A DNA stretch of 64,000 nucleotides from Crambe crambe (Eukaryota > Porifera > Demospongiae > Poecilosclerida > Crambeidae). The position numbers and the translations under genes are program-made. The notes under the pieces were generated by a model. It saw nothing but the letters and a program-made list of their open reading frames with translations, had not been told where the DNA came from and made no database searches. Location of the stretch: contig OZ004590.1 in assembly GCA_963924555.1 (NCBI GenBank), positions 3,690,501 through 3,754,500 on the forward strand, written 5' to 3'. This document shows, piece after piece, positions 45,752 to 60,700 of this stretch (positions are counted from its first letter, which is position 1; each line of letters opens with the position of its first letter).

Positions 45752-48700
45752 ATGTCCATTATGAAGAAGTATTGTGGTTTGAACGCAGTTGCAAGTGTTG
45801 CCCTTTGTGCAGTGTTTTCTGTCATACCAGTGCAAACTCAATCCTGTAAGTTAACTAGTTTTATAGCTAGTTAAATGTGCCCATAAGCTTTTTTAGTTAT
45901 CCTGTGTGCTTGAGCCTAGCTACCATTTATATCAGCTAGCTATAGCTAATAGCTATATAGCTATAGGCTTTGAGAACTAGTGTAGCAATAAAGTCACCTC
46001 ATGGTTATATTAATTGAATGATTAGCTATCACATCACAGTTAACTGGCTGCAAACATCATGACGACATAGCTAGCTAGTTACTGTATACCTAATTTGTCA
46101 AATGTTTTGCTAGTGGTGGTACAACCATATAGCTATGGCTGTTGTTGAACAGGCACCTATTGTTGGAGACACATAAGCTTCATCCATCCAACTGCCACAA
46201 TTCTCAAGTCTCTCCATTTTAATCCAAGAAGAGCTTCATGGGCATAGAACAATGTCACTGATGTGGCAATGGAAGCCCCCTAATCATACCTATTATGACT
46301 TATCATAGAGCACATGTGCATGCAGTTGAAATTTTTTGATTCAAAGCAGAAATTAGCTAGTAGCTGACAGGTCTACCAATATTAGCAATAGGACATCCAT
46401 TATGAAGAAGTGTTGTGGTTTTAACGCAGTTACAAGTATTTCTCTTGGTGTGTTTTCTGCCATATCAGTGCAAAATCAATCGTGTCAAGTTAACTAGTTA
46501 AATGTGCCAATAAGCTTCCTGTGTGCTTGAGCCTAGCTAGCCTTTGAGAACTGGTAAAGCATTAGTGTAGCAATACAATTCACTAGCTATGATAATCATG
46601 AGAGACTTATGGCTAGCTATTGTATACCCAATTGATCAAATGCTTGCAAAACTGTTCTGTTGGGGTACAGCCTTATTCAGCTGCTGTTGAACAGGCACTT
46701 AGCTATACCAACCATTAAACTTACTGAAATATAAACATATTAATTATATAGTATGATATTATAACAACCCATATAGTCAAAACTATATAGGGAACTTGGG
46801 CTTGAGTTATTATAGATAATTAGCTACCAGATGATATGAAACGTAGAGTCCCAAGGAAGAAGTACATTAGCAGGAGCAGAGGAACATGTGGGGGCAGTCC
46901 AGGTCATATTAAAGTACACACACACACCCAAGAAATAATTTTTGGAAACTTTGCCTGAGCAATGTAAAATAACATCCACTGCTGGGCATACTTACGTACT
47001 ATATAACATGTAGCTACCACACCAACACAGTTGCATGCATTCTACCAGATTTCCCACTATCAGTGTGCAGGACAGATATGCACTGGCAGTCATGAGCTGT
47101 CACTGACAGTGGGAAACCTGTAAACATTGAAAGGATTTGTGTTTTTGTGGTGTTTGTGGTGTCTCATGCTGCAAAATAATCAATTGTGCTTTTATAGCTA
47201 ATACCTCAACCACCTACATTGTCATTCTTCAGGAAGAAAGGAAATGATCACAACTCAAAAGTTAAATTCTGTGTGTATCTTAGGGATGGAGGAATTAGGG
47301 GGGTGGGGTACAGCCCAGCCCTAATTAATACTTCAGACCAAATTCTTAGCATTATTAGGGTGAGCCAGCCAGGTGAGAGGCTTCCAGAGATATATCCCTC
47401 TCCAGACACCATAGCCACAGATTCTTTGTGAGTGAAACAAGCCCCACTAGTGATGATGACCTTTCACCCTCATATCACATACTGCTATTGTATGTACATC
47501 CTAACTATAGTGTAGCTACATGCATCACCAACAATTACGCAATGCCAAATTGACTACCATTGCTTCTCAAATTGCTAAAAGTGTTCTTAAAGATGTCCAT
47601 GCAGTTTCCAGAAACCTTGGAAATCTGCGACTGGAGGAGGTACCTAGCTACATGTGGCACTTACATACACCCTTCACTGTATGTACATACATGTTATATT
47701 CATGCAGTCGTCTCAAGCATAACTAGAGCTCGATGCCCCTCTGTAATAAGCCTATAAAATGTCTAATTGAAGCATAATTACTAGGGGTCACTACAACCTT
47801 GTTCAGCTCCCAAAGCCTTGGAGATGGAACCAGCAAGAAAATATGCATTCCCAACCGATTTCCTGTGCATGTGCAGTGGGGCAATAAGCCATCAATGCAT
47901 AAACTCTACGTATGTGGCAGTATTATGTGAACTGTGTGGGAGGGTCTTGTGTCAGTGATACAACGAATTATGTATTATGATGTTGATACTTTATTATGGG
48001 CACTATTGATAACCTTAATTGAGTGTATCGGGGCTTTGGAAGTGGTAACAAACACACAGACATCCAGAAAAATTTGCCTAACCCCTTGCTCTGTCAGTCA
48101 AGGTGCTCTCCAAAGCCTTCATGAAAGAAATGGGACTTTAAGCACATTCTATGTATAACCCCCTCCCCTTGGGGAGGTGACTGTATTTGACTGATATCTG
48201 AAATAATAATGATGCAGGTAGCCATTATCCATACTTATGTATATTGTAGAGTACAACATTAACAGTACTCTCTAAGTAGGGTGCCCCAATACTGCTTCAG
48301 GCTTCAGTGTTGCTAGACTCGAAGAAAGCAGTTACAATCTTCTTCTTCTTCTTCTTCTTCTTCTTCTTCTTCTTCTTCTTCTTCTTCTTCTTCTTCATGA
48401 GCTAGATCCTTTACCTATAAATAGCTATACATACCTTTATGACTTACAGCAGACATTTTGTAATGTTCTATTTAGAAGCATGCACTGCCCCTTGATTCAT
48501 TCAGTAGTAGCTATATACGTAGCTTTGTGACTGCTCTTGTAGGTAGGGTTGGGGGTTAGGTGATCAATAGCTAAGGCCAGGAGTAACTATTTTAGCAAGC
48601 AAGCACTAGCTAGTGCCCTGCAGGTGATGATTTTCTTTTGTCACTGAAATAATAGTAACATGAATTAAGCTCCAATGAAACCAGTTCAAATTGCTGACAC

Positions 48701-51700
48701 TGTCTACTATTATGACATATATGTACATGCATAAATATTTCAGAGGGTAAACGTAACTAGCATTTTTCATGTTAGAGAGATTATGCTGTAGCTACACAGA
48801 GCCTACCTGAAGCATGAGCTAGCTAGCTGGTTAGCTTTAGTTAAAGTGCTGCTGAAAATTAGTATGTTCTTTAACAATTATAGCAGGGGCAGCCCTAAAT
48901 AATTGTGGGAATCAAATACACTGAATGTAGGTACTGGTAAGTATGATTGATTATCATGGAAGCAGTGAATCCAATTAAGGGTGTTGCCTGTGTCGACTTA
49001 TTTTACAGTGGAAAATGAGCCTATAGTATTTTTAAACTAGCTACTAGCTAGCTAACTAGCTACTTGGTTGTTGCCAAAAGTTACATACCAAGTATAAAAA
49101 AATTAACAAACTTAAATAAAAAATAATGTTTCTGGTCTTACATGCAATCTAGAGCTTCATTCTCCCTGTCATAGCTACTAGAGCCTCTAGTTCTCAGCCA
49201 TTGCTGAGAAAAAACAGATAGTTCAGTGAGGCCAAATACCATTACATAATCCCCTGCCAGTTTCATGTTTTTTAATGCAATGGCAGGAAATAGTAATTTT
49301 GATGGTACATATAGCTAGTAGCCGAGTACTAAAATAACAAAAATGAAATTCTAAGTGCCTACACAAAGCAGAAACATTTATGTAGCTTCATTTTTTTTTT
49401 GGTGGTCTGGTGTGGAAATTTTTGGATGGACATACCCACTTTACCCTTTATCAACCACACCCACTTTTATAAGGAGTTTTGATAAAGCTTTGCTAGCTAG
49501 TATGAATTTTGCAAAAATGGATTCTTTGATCCCCCCTCCCACAAACATCCACATTACCCTATACTTCACACCTCTTTATAAGTTCTGTGACTGCATGCTC
49601 TTATATTTATGGTTAGGGACGAGAAATTTCTACTATAGCTACATTATGTACATTAGTTACTTTGCATGATGACCTAGGGTAAATTGAGCATGCTACTTGT
49701 CCCATAATGCTTGCATTTCCCTAGTAACCATGACCAAATATTCTCTATATGCAGTGACTGTTACTTGGAGAGGAAATAACATCACAGGCATTCCAACACT
49801 GATATATCATGATGAAGTTGAAACTGTTATATATTCAACTCCACCAACACCCAGTAATCCTAATGGTAATGGTGGTCTACTCTGCAGCTCTACAGTCACC
49901 CCTATTGCTTGGTGGGCAGGAGATGGTCGCTCATCCTTTGATACTAATATTATTAATAGGCAAATCTACCAGATAATACCAAGTGGAAACCTCACAGCCC
50001 AAATTGTCAATGATGGGAGAAGTAATGAGGTCGATCTTACAATGCATACTTATCATAATGGATTATTTACTTGTCGATGGAATGGTGATATTTCAACAGC
50101 AGTTCCTGTGGGATTTTATTATAGAAGAGGTGGTGTGACCGGTGAGTAAATTTGTCTTTACAACAAGACTTAGTGATAATTGATCTGACAAGAAGCTTGC
50201 AGCATCTAAATTTAATGTCTGGTTTCGAATGACTATTTTGGTGTAATGCAGTAGCTATGTAGGTATGATACCCTTTCCCTTTCCAGTCTGGCCCACAAGA
50301 CTAAAATTGCCCTTATCATAATAGCTAGCTAGCTATTTTTGCCTCAGCACCGGAGTGCCAAGGCACAGTGCCAAAGGCAACTATGGTACGTGTATGTCTT
50401 ATTAGTACCACGTGTATCGAACACATGCATGCATGCACACGCATTAGCTGCTTAGCTCTAGCTAGCTAGCCAACACAAGCTCTACTACAGTAAGGATAAA
50501 CAGACGGGCTCAGGCTCAGGCTCACAGTCACTACACAGTAACTCTACACTTTGAAGGAACAAAAACAACAGAGATTGCAGTGTACATGAACTAGTGATCA
50601 TTTGAAGTGCCAAAGAAAGAGCCATGATGAAGGAGAATCTCAGAACTAAGACTTTGAGGCTTCCAAACAATGAGTACACGTACTTCAATCAAGCTATGTG
50701 TGAGAATAACTATTCAAGACGGAAGTTTGAAAGCATTGAACAGCAAGAATACTAGATCTGTAATACCCAACCTTACTACAATAAGCCATGTTGCTCAGTA
50801 AGCATTATTCAGGAAGTTTAATATTATAATAATAAAGGTTGCACTGAAGTTGTGCTAAGTCTTTTGAAAGACTAACTTGTTATTGCAGTTTAGGTTACGT
50901 AGGTAAAGTGAAGCTTACTTGTAATCAGCCTTTATACTATCGTGGTAATTAATTTTCTATTTATTTTCATAGTGGGAAGGTGACTACAAATATTTACCAG
51001 ACATTTAGTCCACATAATTATGTCCATTCTCTGAAATAATTGTTTTTTTTTCCAGTTAGTGATGGTGTTATTACAAGACCTGTATTTAGTATCACATCAT
51101 CTTTATTTCTGGCTGCCTCCCCATCCTTCACTCTGGCTGGTGATACTGAAGGAGGTCCTCCTGAAAATTATACTTGGACAAGAAATGGTGTACCCATCAC
51201 TAATAATGTCTCATTCAGCATTTCCATTGGAGTAAATGGAGTGACTGACCCGAGTGCATATGACAATAGTCGCTATCGGAGCACACTGACTGTGACTGGG
51301 AGGCTACCTGGAATGTACCAGTATACTGTCTCCAATAGAGCCACAACCAATACTCTCACCTCCAATATCAATATAGAAGAAGGTCAGTTAAGGCATACTA
51401 ATGCCATTGGTACATGGTGTCAGTAAAACAAGCAAAGTTGGCATGACAGCACAGCTAAATATGGCCAACCTAAAATATGGCCAACATCAGAGAGTGCGCT
51501 AGCACTCTCTAAGTAGGGATGGCAGGTCAAAGGTCATAGGACTGTATAAACTAAAAACTCTTCTTTCTCTTCTACCCTTACTCTACAAGTTCTCAGAAGG
51601 CTACAGTGAATCATTACATCTACATAAAAGAGAGAAGAATGTTCAAAGATCCAAAATTCATTTGCTAACGTAAGAAAAAAAAACGATATCTAAAATTGAC

Positions 51701-54700
51701 TTTTGTTCTGTGTCAGGAACTCTCGTCAACAATGCACCACAAGTAGCGAGCAGATGCAGCTTTTAAAATGTTATTATAGTAAATGTTAAATCTCTTACAA
51801 AAACAAATAGAACTACCCTGATCTCTCCTAGATCAGCTAGCTATCTCTCTACTTCCAGAATCCAATAATCCACACACACACACAAAGTTCTAGACACACA
51901 TCAAAGAGTCCACACATTAGCACAACATAAAATTCACATGACACACAGAAGTAACAATTAAACACAAACATAAGTGTTAATCCACAGTTCAGATTACATG
52001 TCAGGGGTGTATCCTGACATTCTGGTTATTCAATATAATAATAAATAAGATCAATAGTTGTCAAAATTCTGTTCAGGCCATCCATTAGAGCAGCACCTAG
52101 AGGCTGATCTTTTGCTATTAGTTTTGACTACAGTTTGATTTCACAATTCAGTGATATCAGCAGCACTCAGAACATTAGCTAATCTTTCTTTACCATTTTT
52201 TTGGAAGCTGCACATGTGCTCTAAGGGGCGGGGCCACGTAGAAGTCAGGTGCACTCGAGCCTGCTAGAGCTATAGCTGCTATTTGTTCTGGTGTTTCAAT
52301 CATCCTCAGTACAGATTCTTCACCATGCCAGTGCCTCAAACCTGTGAAGAGTGTGAACTTTGACTTCAGGCTCCCATTTTCGCTAGCTAAGCCAGCTCTT
52401 TATTATTTTAGTTATCAGATGGTTTTCCAGCCACTCCTCAGTATAGATGCTCATCCTACATAGCTGTATGTATAGTCTGCTCACTTCACCATGCCAGTGT
52501 GACCCCATTTCAATACCATGAATTCAGCTATTTTGTTAGTAGCTAATGCTATTAAGTTTACCTAAATTTCTTGAGGAATCAGTTTGGTTGGAGGCTCTGC
52601 CATGCACATGTACATTGCTGTTGCTGTAAAGTTTGATATTGAATAATACACACAAATTTGTTATAAATAGCTAATCTTTGATCACCATTGCTACGTACCT
52701 ACAAAAAAGGAAGATAAAAGGTAGATTGAAATGAATTTCTATATCTAATTACAAAGAAAAAGAATGGAAACAAGTGAGCGCAAAAAATTTCTTCTAAATA
52801 AAAAGTGAAGTAGGGATGGCCATAAAATTATTACTATTCCTATCACTCCTATCCCTCCTAATTTCAATAGCCACACCTATATCCTACTTCTCTCCCCCTG
52901 AGTGAGTAAAGTAACTCCTTACCTGTACCGTACCCACAGCAATATTACAAAACTACTATTCCTACTTCACTCCTAGGCCTCCTAATCTATATAATATTAA
53001 AAAGAGTACGGGAGCAATTGACAGAAGATGAAAGAGCATGAGAAAGAGAGAGGCACAGAGTGAGGAGAACTAACAGGGAAGAACAAAGACAAAGGGAAGC
53101 TGCTAGCTAATGAAACAAGCAGCATCTACCTTGGGCCCATATCTTCAGTTTGCCAACATTATCAAGCTTTGAGGTTTGCAAGTGAAGCTCTCAACTGCTG
53201 TCACAATAGAAAAATTAGTCTACCACCGCACCTCTTACTGTCTATCCTCTGCACTCAAAGAACTGTTTACTGACGTCTGAAACTAACTATCTCTTCTCAG
53301 TAGCCAAGTGTGGGCACCTGAAGTCCCACCTGAACCAGATTCCAGGTACCTATTTTCAGCTGGGTGGGTCAGATTCACTACAAATTAATGCATGTGAAAA
53401 GGAAGAATAAACAGCATAATGTGAAGGGTACAAGTTAAAATCAAAATATTCACACGATTGAATTTCGCTTAAAGCTTGCACATTACAATTGGTAGAACAA
53501 CTGATGATAATGCCCTTGCAAAATTAATAGACTTTTACTTGATAACTTGTACCCTTCACATATGTCACTGGTAGGACTCGATCTCATGGTCTCCTGATTA
53601 CAAGCCCATATTGCTCAATGCCAGTGAATGGACACACATTCGTGTGTAGAGTTTTTGCGGGCGCAGGCGTGCGCAGAGTTTCTGTGGGTACTCGCTAGTG
53701 TGTATTAATATACTTTAATTAAAGTGGCTGTGATCATGTCTGGAAATCACAATATAAATCAAATGGGGTTTATGAACTGTCTATAAATTAGCTAAACTAC
53801 AGTGTGCTCAACATAGTCGAGAATATTGAGAATATTTGTTTAATGTTGCTCACACTTTTCTAATATTGTCTTCATCTTAGGTCCAGCTCCAACTAACCTC
53901 ATGGTCACACAGAATGGAATTGGTACTGTATTAGTCTCCTGGACTGCACCATCTCCTGCACCTAGTATGGGGTACCGGATAACGAACGATTCAACAGATC
54001 TCAGTGCTGGTATTGATGTTGCTTCCTCTGCAACTTCACACACCATATCACTACAGTCAGGTGTGCACAATATTCGTATGAGGGGCCTTTCCCAGCACTA
54101 TCCTAGTGAGACAGTAGGACCAGTGGAGGTCACTGTGAAAGGTAATTTGTGCATACTCTTGCATATTCAGCACTTTTCATTGTGGTACATTGTTATACAG
54201 ACTTCCCAGCACCAACTGTCACATCATCATCATTAACTGCCACATCAGTCACCATTACCTGGTCCCAGCCTGAGGGTAGTCTAGCAGCAGACAACTACAC
54301 CATTTCCCTGCAGCGACTGAATGAAAGCAACCGACAATTGTGTCCAACAATTACAGACAGCAGACAAATGACCACTACCACCACTACCTCAATGAGTTTC
54401 ACTAACCTCCAGGAATTCAGTATCTACACTGTCACAGTTGCTGCCAGAGCATTTGATACACCTATGACATCAACACATGAATTCACCACAGTCTCAACAG
54501 GTATACAATCAGATGCAAGTACATACAGACATGCTATATAGCTACTAAAATAATACCAAATCAGTTCCATAATTAAAGTAAGGGCATCGTTAATTGTTAC
54601 AGTCCCCACTGGATCTCCTCAAGGAATTACTCCCTCAGTGACTGCTAGAAATGTCAGTATATCCTGGAATGAAATTGAGTGCATTGAACGTAACGGGATG

Positions 54701-57700
54701 ATCACTAATTACACTGTGGAATTCTCACCATTGGGAGGAAGTATAATTCCTGGTATGCTGTTGGTGGATAAAAGGAGATTCACTATCAGTGGACTCACTC
54801 CTTTCACTAACTACACTTTCCGGGTAGCTGGAATCAATAGCAATGGCACTGGACCTCTCTCTGATATCACCACCTTTCAGACACCTGAAGACAGTATGTT
54901 TCATTTGACTGTACATCAATACAATAAAGTGATATTATTTTCTTTGTACAGTCCCTGGTGTAGTTTCTGGCCTCAGGAGCAACCCAAAAATCACTTCCAT
55001 AGATTTAACTTGGGCTCCCCCTCAAAGTCCTAATGGAATTATTATACATTATGAGGTCACCTACACCATCAACAATAGTGCTCCTGTCACAAACAGTACT
55101 GAATTGAATACAGCATTTACAATCCCAGCACTGACTCCAGGGACTAGAGTGTCTGTTTCAGTCAGTGCCTACACTAGTGTAGGTCAAGGAGTGCCTGCAA
55201 ATTCGACCGATTTGATGACATCTTCTATTCGTGAGTTCTAAATTGGCAGACTACATGTACGTATGTATAATTACAGCTATAGGCACACCTTTTTATGGTT
55301 GTTAACTCATCTCACTTGTGCGTATAATTATGCTCATCAACTGATTGAATTTACTATCAATATAATAATATCACACCTTTTTTTCAATTTAGCTATGGTG
55401 ATGAATGTTCAGGTGAAAAGTGTAAGTGCAACTTCAGTGAGAGTTTCATGGGAAATAATAAACAGTACGGAGATAACCAACTACACAGTTTACTACAGAG
55501 CCATTAGTAACAGGAAGAGACAAGATGGTGAACAGTCTGTCACTGTTCCCAACAATCAGAACTCTGTAGTGATTGGAGAGTTGATGAGTGATGTGACTTA
55601 CCATTTCCAAGTAGCAGCTGTAGTCCAGGGAGGAAGTTCATTTGATTTTATAGGACAGAGATCTGATGCTGTATCTCCTACATCTTCTACTCCAACATTT
55701 CCTCCTTCAGTTCCTCCTTCTCCAGGTGAGTATTAGATTCATTATCATTATGACTTCTCATGCATTGCAATTGGACATACGTACCAACCAGTAGGTACAG
55801 GTCTAATAATTGGAGTAGCAGTTGGAGCTGTTGCTGTTGTGGTCTTGATTCTACTTGTGATTATCATAGTGTGTATATGTGTAAGAACGTAAGTATATTT
55901 AGTACTTAACACTCTATTGAAATCATAAAGTTATTAAAATAATGCATATGCCTCATAACAGTAGATTGAGCAGTCCAACTATTAGAATAACAGCTAAATG
56001 CACCAATGGGACCAGGTCCCAACATCAACTTGGGTGGGACAAGGTCCCAACGTCAACTTGGGACCAATGGGACCAGGTCCCATTGTTTACTTAGGACCAA
56101 TAAGACCAGGTTCCATCGTCAACTTGGGATCAATGGGACTCAACTTGGGACCAATGGGACCAGGTCCCACCATCGTCTGCTAATTTAACTCTGATGTAGT
56201 ATACATACCTGCTGGTTTCTTCATTACAACTTAGTCAAATTAGCCAAAGATTGATAGCTAATGTACACATGATTCCAATAATATGTTTTTAATATTAAAT
56301 TTTATTTCAGTAAACGTCGTAGAGTTGTTGATAAGAAGTATGATGTGGAACCTTTACACTATGATACAATTGAAGTCTCTACGTTCAGTGTGAAACAGCC
56401 AATGAGTGCAGGTTGGTACAATGATGCAGCATGTATATTTTCCAGGCACATGTGCATAGCTTTTTCTTCAACTGAGCCCCCCCCCCCCTAAGATTTAAGA
56501 TCTTTGTCCGTCTGTCCACTCATTTCAGTGGTAGCAATAGAGTCGACATCAGTTTACATGATACGTCATATACAATATTAAAATTTCACAGATTTTTCAA
56601 AAAAGTGCTTGAATATGACATAAGTCAAGATTCCGGCATATTGAAGTAGAAAATAGACTACCATAACCATCTAGCACATACACACTGACACTGAAGGAAT
56701 AAATTCCAGTCCTTTATTCAAAAGCTGTTAGCTACAGCTACACTGAGTTGTGAGGAGCAAGAAACAGTACCAGGTCCACTTTTTTCTTGATACAAATTTG
56801 ACCAGGTCCACTTTTGGCAAGGGAGGTCCACTTTTTTCTCCAGTCCACTTTTGGCACGACAGACTTTAGGGAAGTCAAAATAGCTGTAACAATTATGTGC
56901 TGTTGGGACATGGAGTAGGTCTCACTGTTATTACAATAAAGTCATCAAAAATGAATATTTGGGACTGCCATTGATTTTGTATTTATCTAGACCCTTTGAT
57001 TGAGGAGTTTCCTGAGGACACCAATGCCATTGAGGGTGAGGGGGTCTACTTCAAAGTGGTTGTGAGTGGGAAACCGAACCCCTCCATCACTTGGTTTCAC
57101 AACGAGGATAAAGTCACATCTGATTATTCTGTGGAGGTTCTAAAAGATGGGACTCTCTCCATCCCAAGTGTAGAGTTGAAGCATGGAGGGATTTACAAGA
57201 TGGTGGCCAAGAACACAGCAGGGAGTGCTGAGCAGCAAGTTAAACTACATGTGACTATGGAAGTGGAAAATACTCCTGAAGTGGAAAGGAGTACCATGGA
57301 GTTTTCTCCCATCCCTGTGGCAGAGTTTGGGGACTATGTGGTCATGAACCATAACAACCAGAACAAAGGATTCAGGGACATATTTCAGGTGATCAATAAT
57401 GCACTATACATGGATTGTCAACTCAATATCTGATTTTCCACACAACAGGCACTGGAGAGTGGTGACAACTACTCAAAAAGTGTGGGACTGAGTCCTGAAT
57501 ACAAAAAGCTCAACAGATTTGCAAATATCACTGTTTGTGAGTACAATAGGAGCATCAATAATACCATTAATTTTCTAATACCTATAATAAATGGTTCACT
57601 CATTCTTTCCAGATGATCACAACAGGATTGTGTTGAATCCCATCCCTGGATACAATGACTGCAAGGGAGAGTTTATGAATGGATGCTATATTGATGTGAG

Positions 57701-60700
57701 TATTGTTATATGGCCAACATAATTCTTGCCATCAACTAGTTATTAATATTTTCTTATTTCTCCCTCAGGGTTACTCCATTCAAAAGAAATTCATTGCCAC
57801 GCAAGGTAAGGACAACACAATCACTATTGGACAATAATTGGGTGTGGTATTTTATTTACTATCCAAGTTATTTATTTATTTATTTTTGGTAGTGCAGGTA
57901 CATTATTCCCTCAGGCTGTCATTATGTACCTATTTCAGGTCCCATTCCAAAGACTCTTGTTGATTTTTGGAGGTTAATCTGGCAGGAGAAACCCCCCACC
58001 ATTGTCATGGTGACCAACTTGAAGGAAGGAAACAAAACGAAATGTGAGCAGTATTGGCCGGAGACTGGGAGTGCCAATTTTGGTCCCTTCAAGGTCACCA
58101 TCACTGAAAACCAGACCTTTGCTGATTACTGCATCAGGACAATACAAGTTGAAGTAAGTAGATATAAACTTTGGAATCAACTATGTTTTTGTGTGGGGTT
58201 TTGAATTCTCTCCCACCTAATTGCTTGTACCTCTCTGATTGTTCAACAACAATATTATAGCTAAGTGATAATAATTATGATTTTGTAGCTTGAAGGAAGT
58301 AATCGTCCCCACAAGCTGAAGCAGTTCCACTTCATTGCCTGGCCAGATCACGGAGTCCCTGATTATGCCACACCCATGTTGGGGTTTTACAGGAGGATAA
58401 ACTCCACCCACAAACCTCGGAGAGGTCCCATATTGGTCCATTGCAGGTCAGATAAGCAGTGCATGTACATATAATATCCCAAGCTAGCTGCTAACAAAGT
58501 AGAGGCACAAGTTCAAACTATTTTTGAGATCTACATATGATGAAGATCCTCGGTTTTCATTTTTCTCAATTTTTATAGTGCTGGAGTTGGACGTACTGGT
58601 ACTTTTATCTGCATTGACTATGTCCTGGAGCAGATCAAGAAAGAGAATGTAGTGGACATTGCAGGAGCCATCAACAAGATGAGACACCAACGCATGAAGA
58701 TGGTTCAAACTCCTGTAAGTATGAGCCTTACCACATAATAAATAGGCAAAACAGTAATACTTCATTCATTGTATAGCTATAGCTACATCAGGTCCATATT
58801 GAAGTTAGTATCAAGACTCCCAGCTATAATGCTATTTTGCATTCTGTCATCCCACTTTTACATTAGGTATATAGATGTAGGAAGCGGAGTGGCAGGGACG
58901 GCCATGGCCGCCCCACTTTTTTCAGACTTAATGTCCAAAAGTTGGTAGTGGTCGTCACTTGAATAAACTCATTTCCTTAGCAAAGATACGAAGCATTCCC
59001 CTCCCCATGCAATGGCTGCCCCACTTTAAAAGAACTTCCTACACCTATGTATAATGATGGATTCCAGATAAGCTTAAACTAGTGAGAAGGAAAAGGGCAA
59101 TTCTTTGCTCTTGCTTAAACACACACACACTCCAACAGGAACAGCTGATTTTCCTGAATGATGCTATTCTGGAGTCATTAACATGTGGGAACACACAGAT
59201 TGTTGCAGCTGACCTCCGTCCAACAATAGGGAAGTATGCAAAAGTGGATCCCTCTACTGGTGTAACACACTTCCAGTCACAGTTCAATGTGAGTGTCTCC
59301 TCCAAAATATTTGTCATCCCGCAATGTCTTGCATGCCATAGCAGAACAGTTTGTTTTACTTGAAAAGATGATTCTAGTGTCACATTATAGACATTATATA
59401 TATGAATGTATGTAGCTATGATGTTTGATGTGCACAGATTCTGGAGAAAGTGTCTCCTAAGGTCAGTGAAGTTGTATGCAACTCAGCCAAGAAGTATCCT
59501 GAAAGGAACCGAAGGAGTGATTTCTTACCATGTGAGCAAAAATCTCAAGTCAACAATTAGCATTATACAATCAGCTCCTTTATTAACATAGCTATGTCAG
59601 ATTATAGTAAGAAGAATAGTTCAGTTCAACACAAAAGAACTGTGTCCTGTGTCATAGGCATGATCTTTCTTTTGTTATTCATGCCACCACAGCTGATCGT
59701 TATCGTATCCTCCTGAAGGGAGATCAGTCAGACTACATCCATGCTGTCTTCGCTCCAGTGAGTTTGTCAATTAGTTGTGTAGTGATTCAGCTGCATAACA
59801 TTTAAAAGGCTCTGGGGTTATAACTGGCTTATTAACAATCTCTGAGAGAGATACAAAAATTATATAGCTAATTAGCTATAGCTAATAGCAAACTGTCCTA
59901 AAGAAATAAACGCAGGTGTACTTGCTTCAGCTAAACAATTTTTGAATGGCATAATAATTACTAAATTCATCCCAGAATGCTGGTGAGAGCATAATTATGC
60001 GAATTGGACATGTACCACATGAATAATCTCCCGAGCTATTATAATATAATATCATAGCCATTAGGTAACCACGCATGCATGTACATATGCATACACTCGC
60101 TTATCTTACTTATACGTAGAATCTAGTCTCAGGCAGCAGAAATTGAACATTTTAAATTAATACGTAGCTATGTACTTAAATAAGTGTGCCCTAGCATTCT
60201 GTGGTTAGACTACTTTACAGCCCCTGTGTTACTGTTGTGGAGAGCTAAATAATGTGTAGAAGTGGTTAAAATGAATGTGTCTCAGTATGATGTTTCAATA
60301 TTGATCTGTACGATTCACAGGGTTACAAGCAGCAGAAGGCATACATAGTAGGTGAGGGACCCATGGAGTCTACTGCTAGGAACGTGTTGAAGATCCTCTA
60401 TGACAGAAAGTGTGGTGTAGTGGTCATGCTCTCTGACTTTATTGAAAATGGAACTGTTAGTGCATACGTAATAGCTAGCTATTAGCAAGCATGAGTACTG
60501 TAGCTAATAAATTGTGGGACAGCCCAAAGTTGTTCTAGTGGATAGGTTTATGGTGATTATGATGGCCTTTTTATGTGATGCACATATCATAGGAGAGTAG
60601 CATCAAGTACTGGCCAGCCTCTGGACAACTCAGTCAGTTTGAGGAGTACACAGTTGACTTGATAAATGAAGAGATTTTAGGAGGATTTACTATCAGGACA

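Larger units (their letters stand above)
43358..48290 (+). repeat. segmental duplicate of 20310-25560
   Basis: Same order of landmarks as copy 1: 3' UTR, spacer, near-identical core 44772-45860, start exon (45752), decayed start exon (46402) and the following intron sequence, with the hairpin module near 48256. Divergence is visible outside the core. Short open frames such as 47219-47431 and 47520-47726 are not kept in copy 1. Confidence 0.88.
45846..49754. other. gene C intron 1
   Basis: Holds the decayed start exon (46402-46497), a (TTC)n run (48337-48396), the hairpin module (48256-48290) and, near 49350-49754, sequence shared with the end of gene A intron 1. No further exon seen. Confidence 0.6.

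Noticed and set aside
47219-47726. Two short open frames in gene C intron 1
   Set aside because: The matching region near 24.8-25.1 kb does not preserve them.
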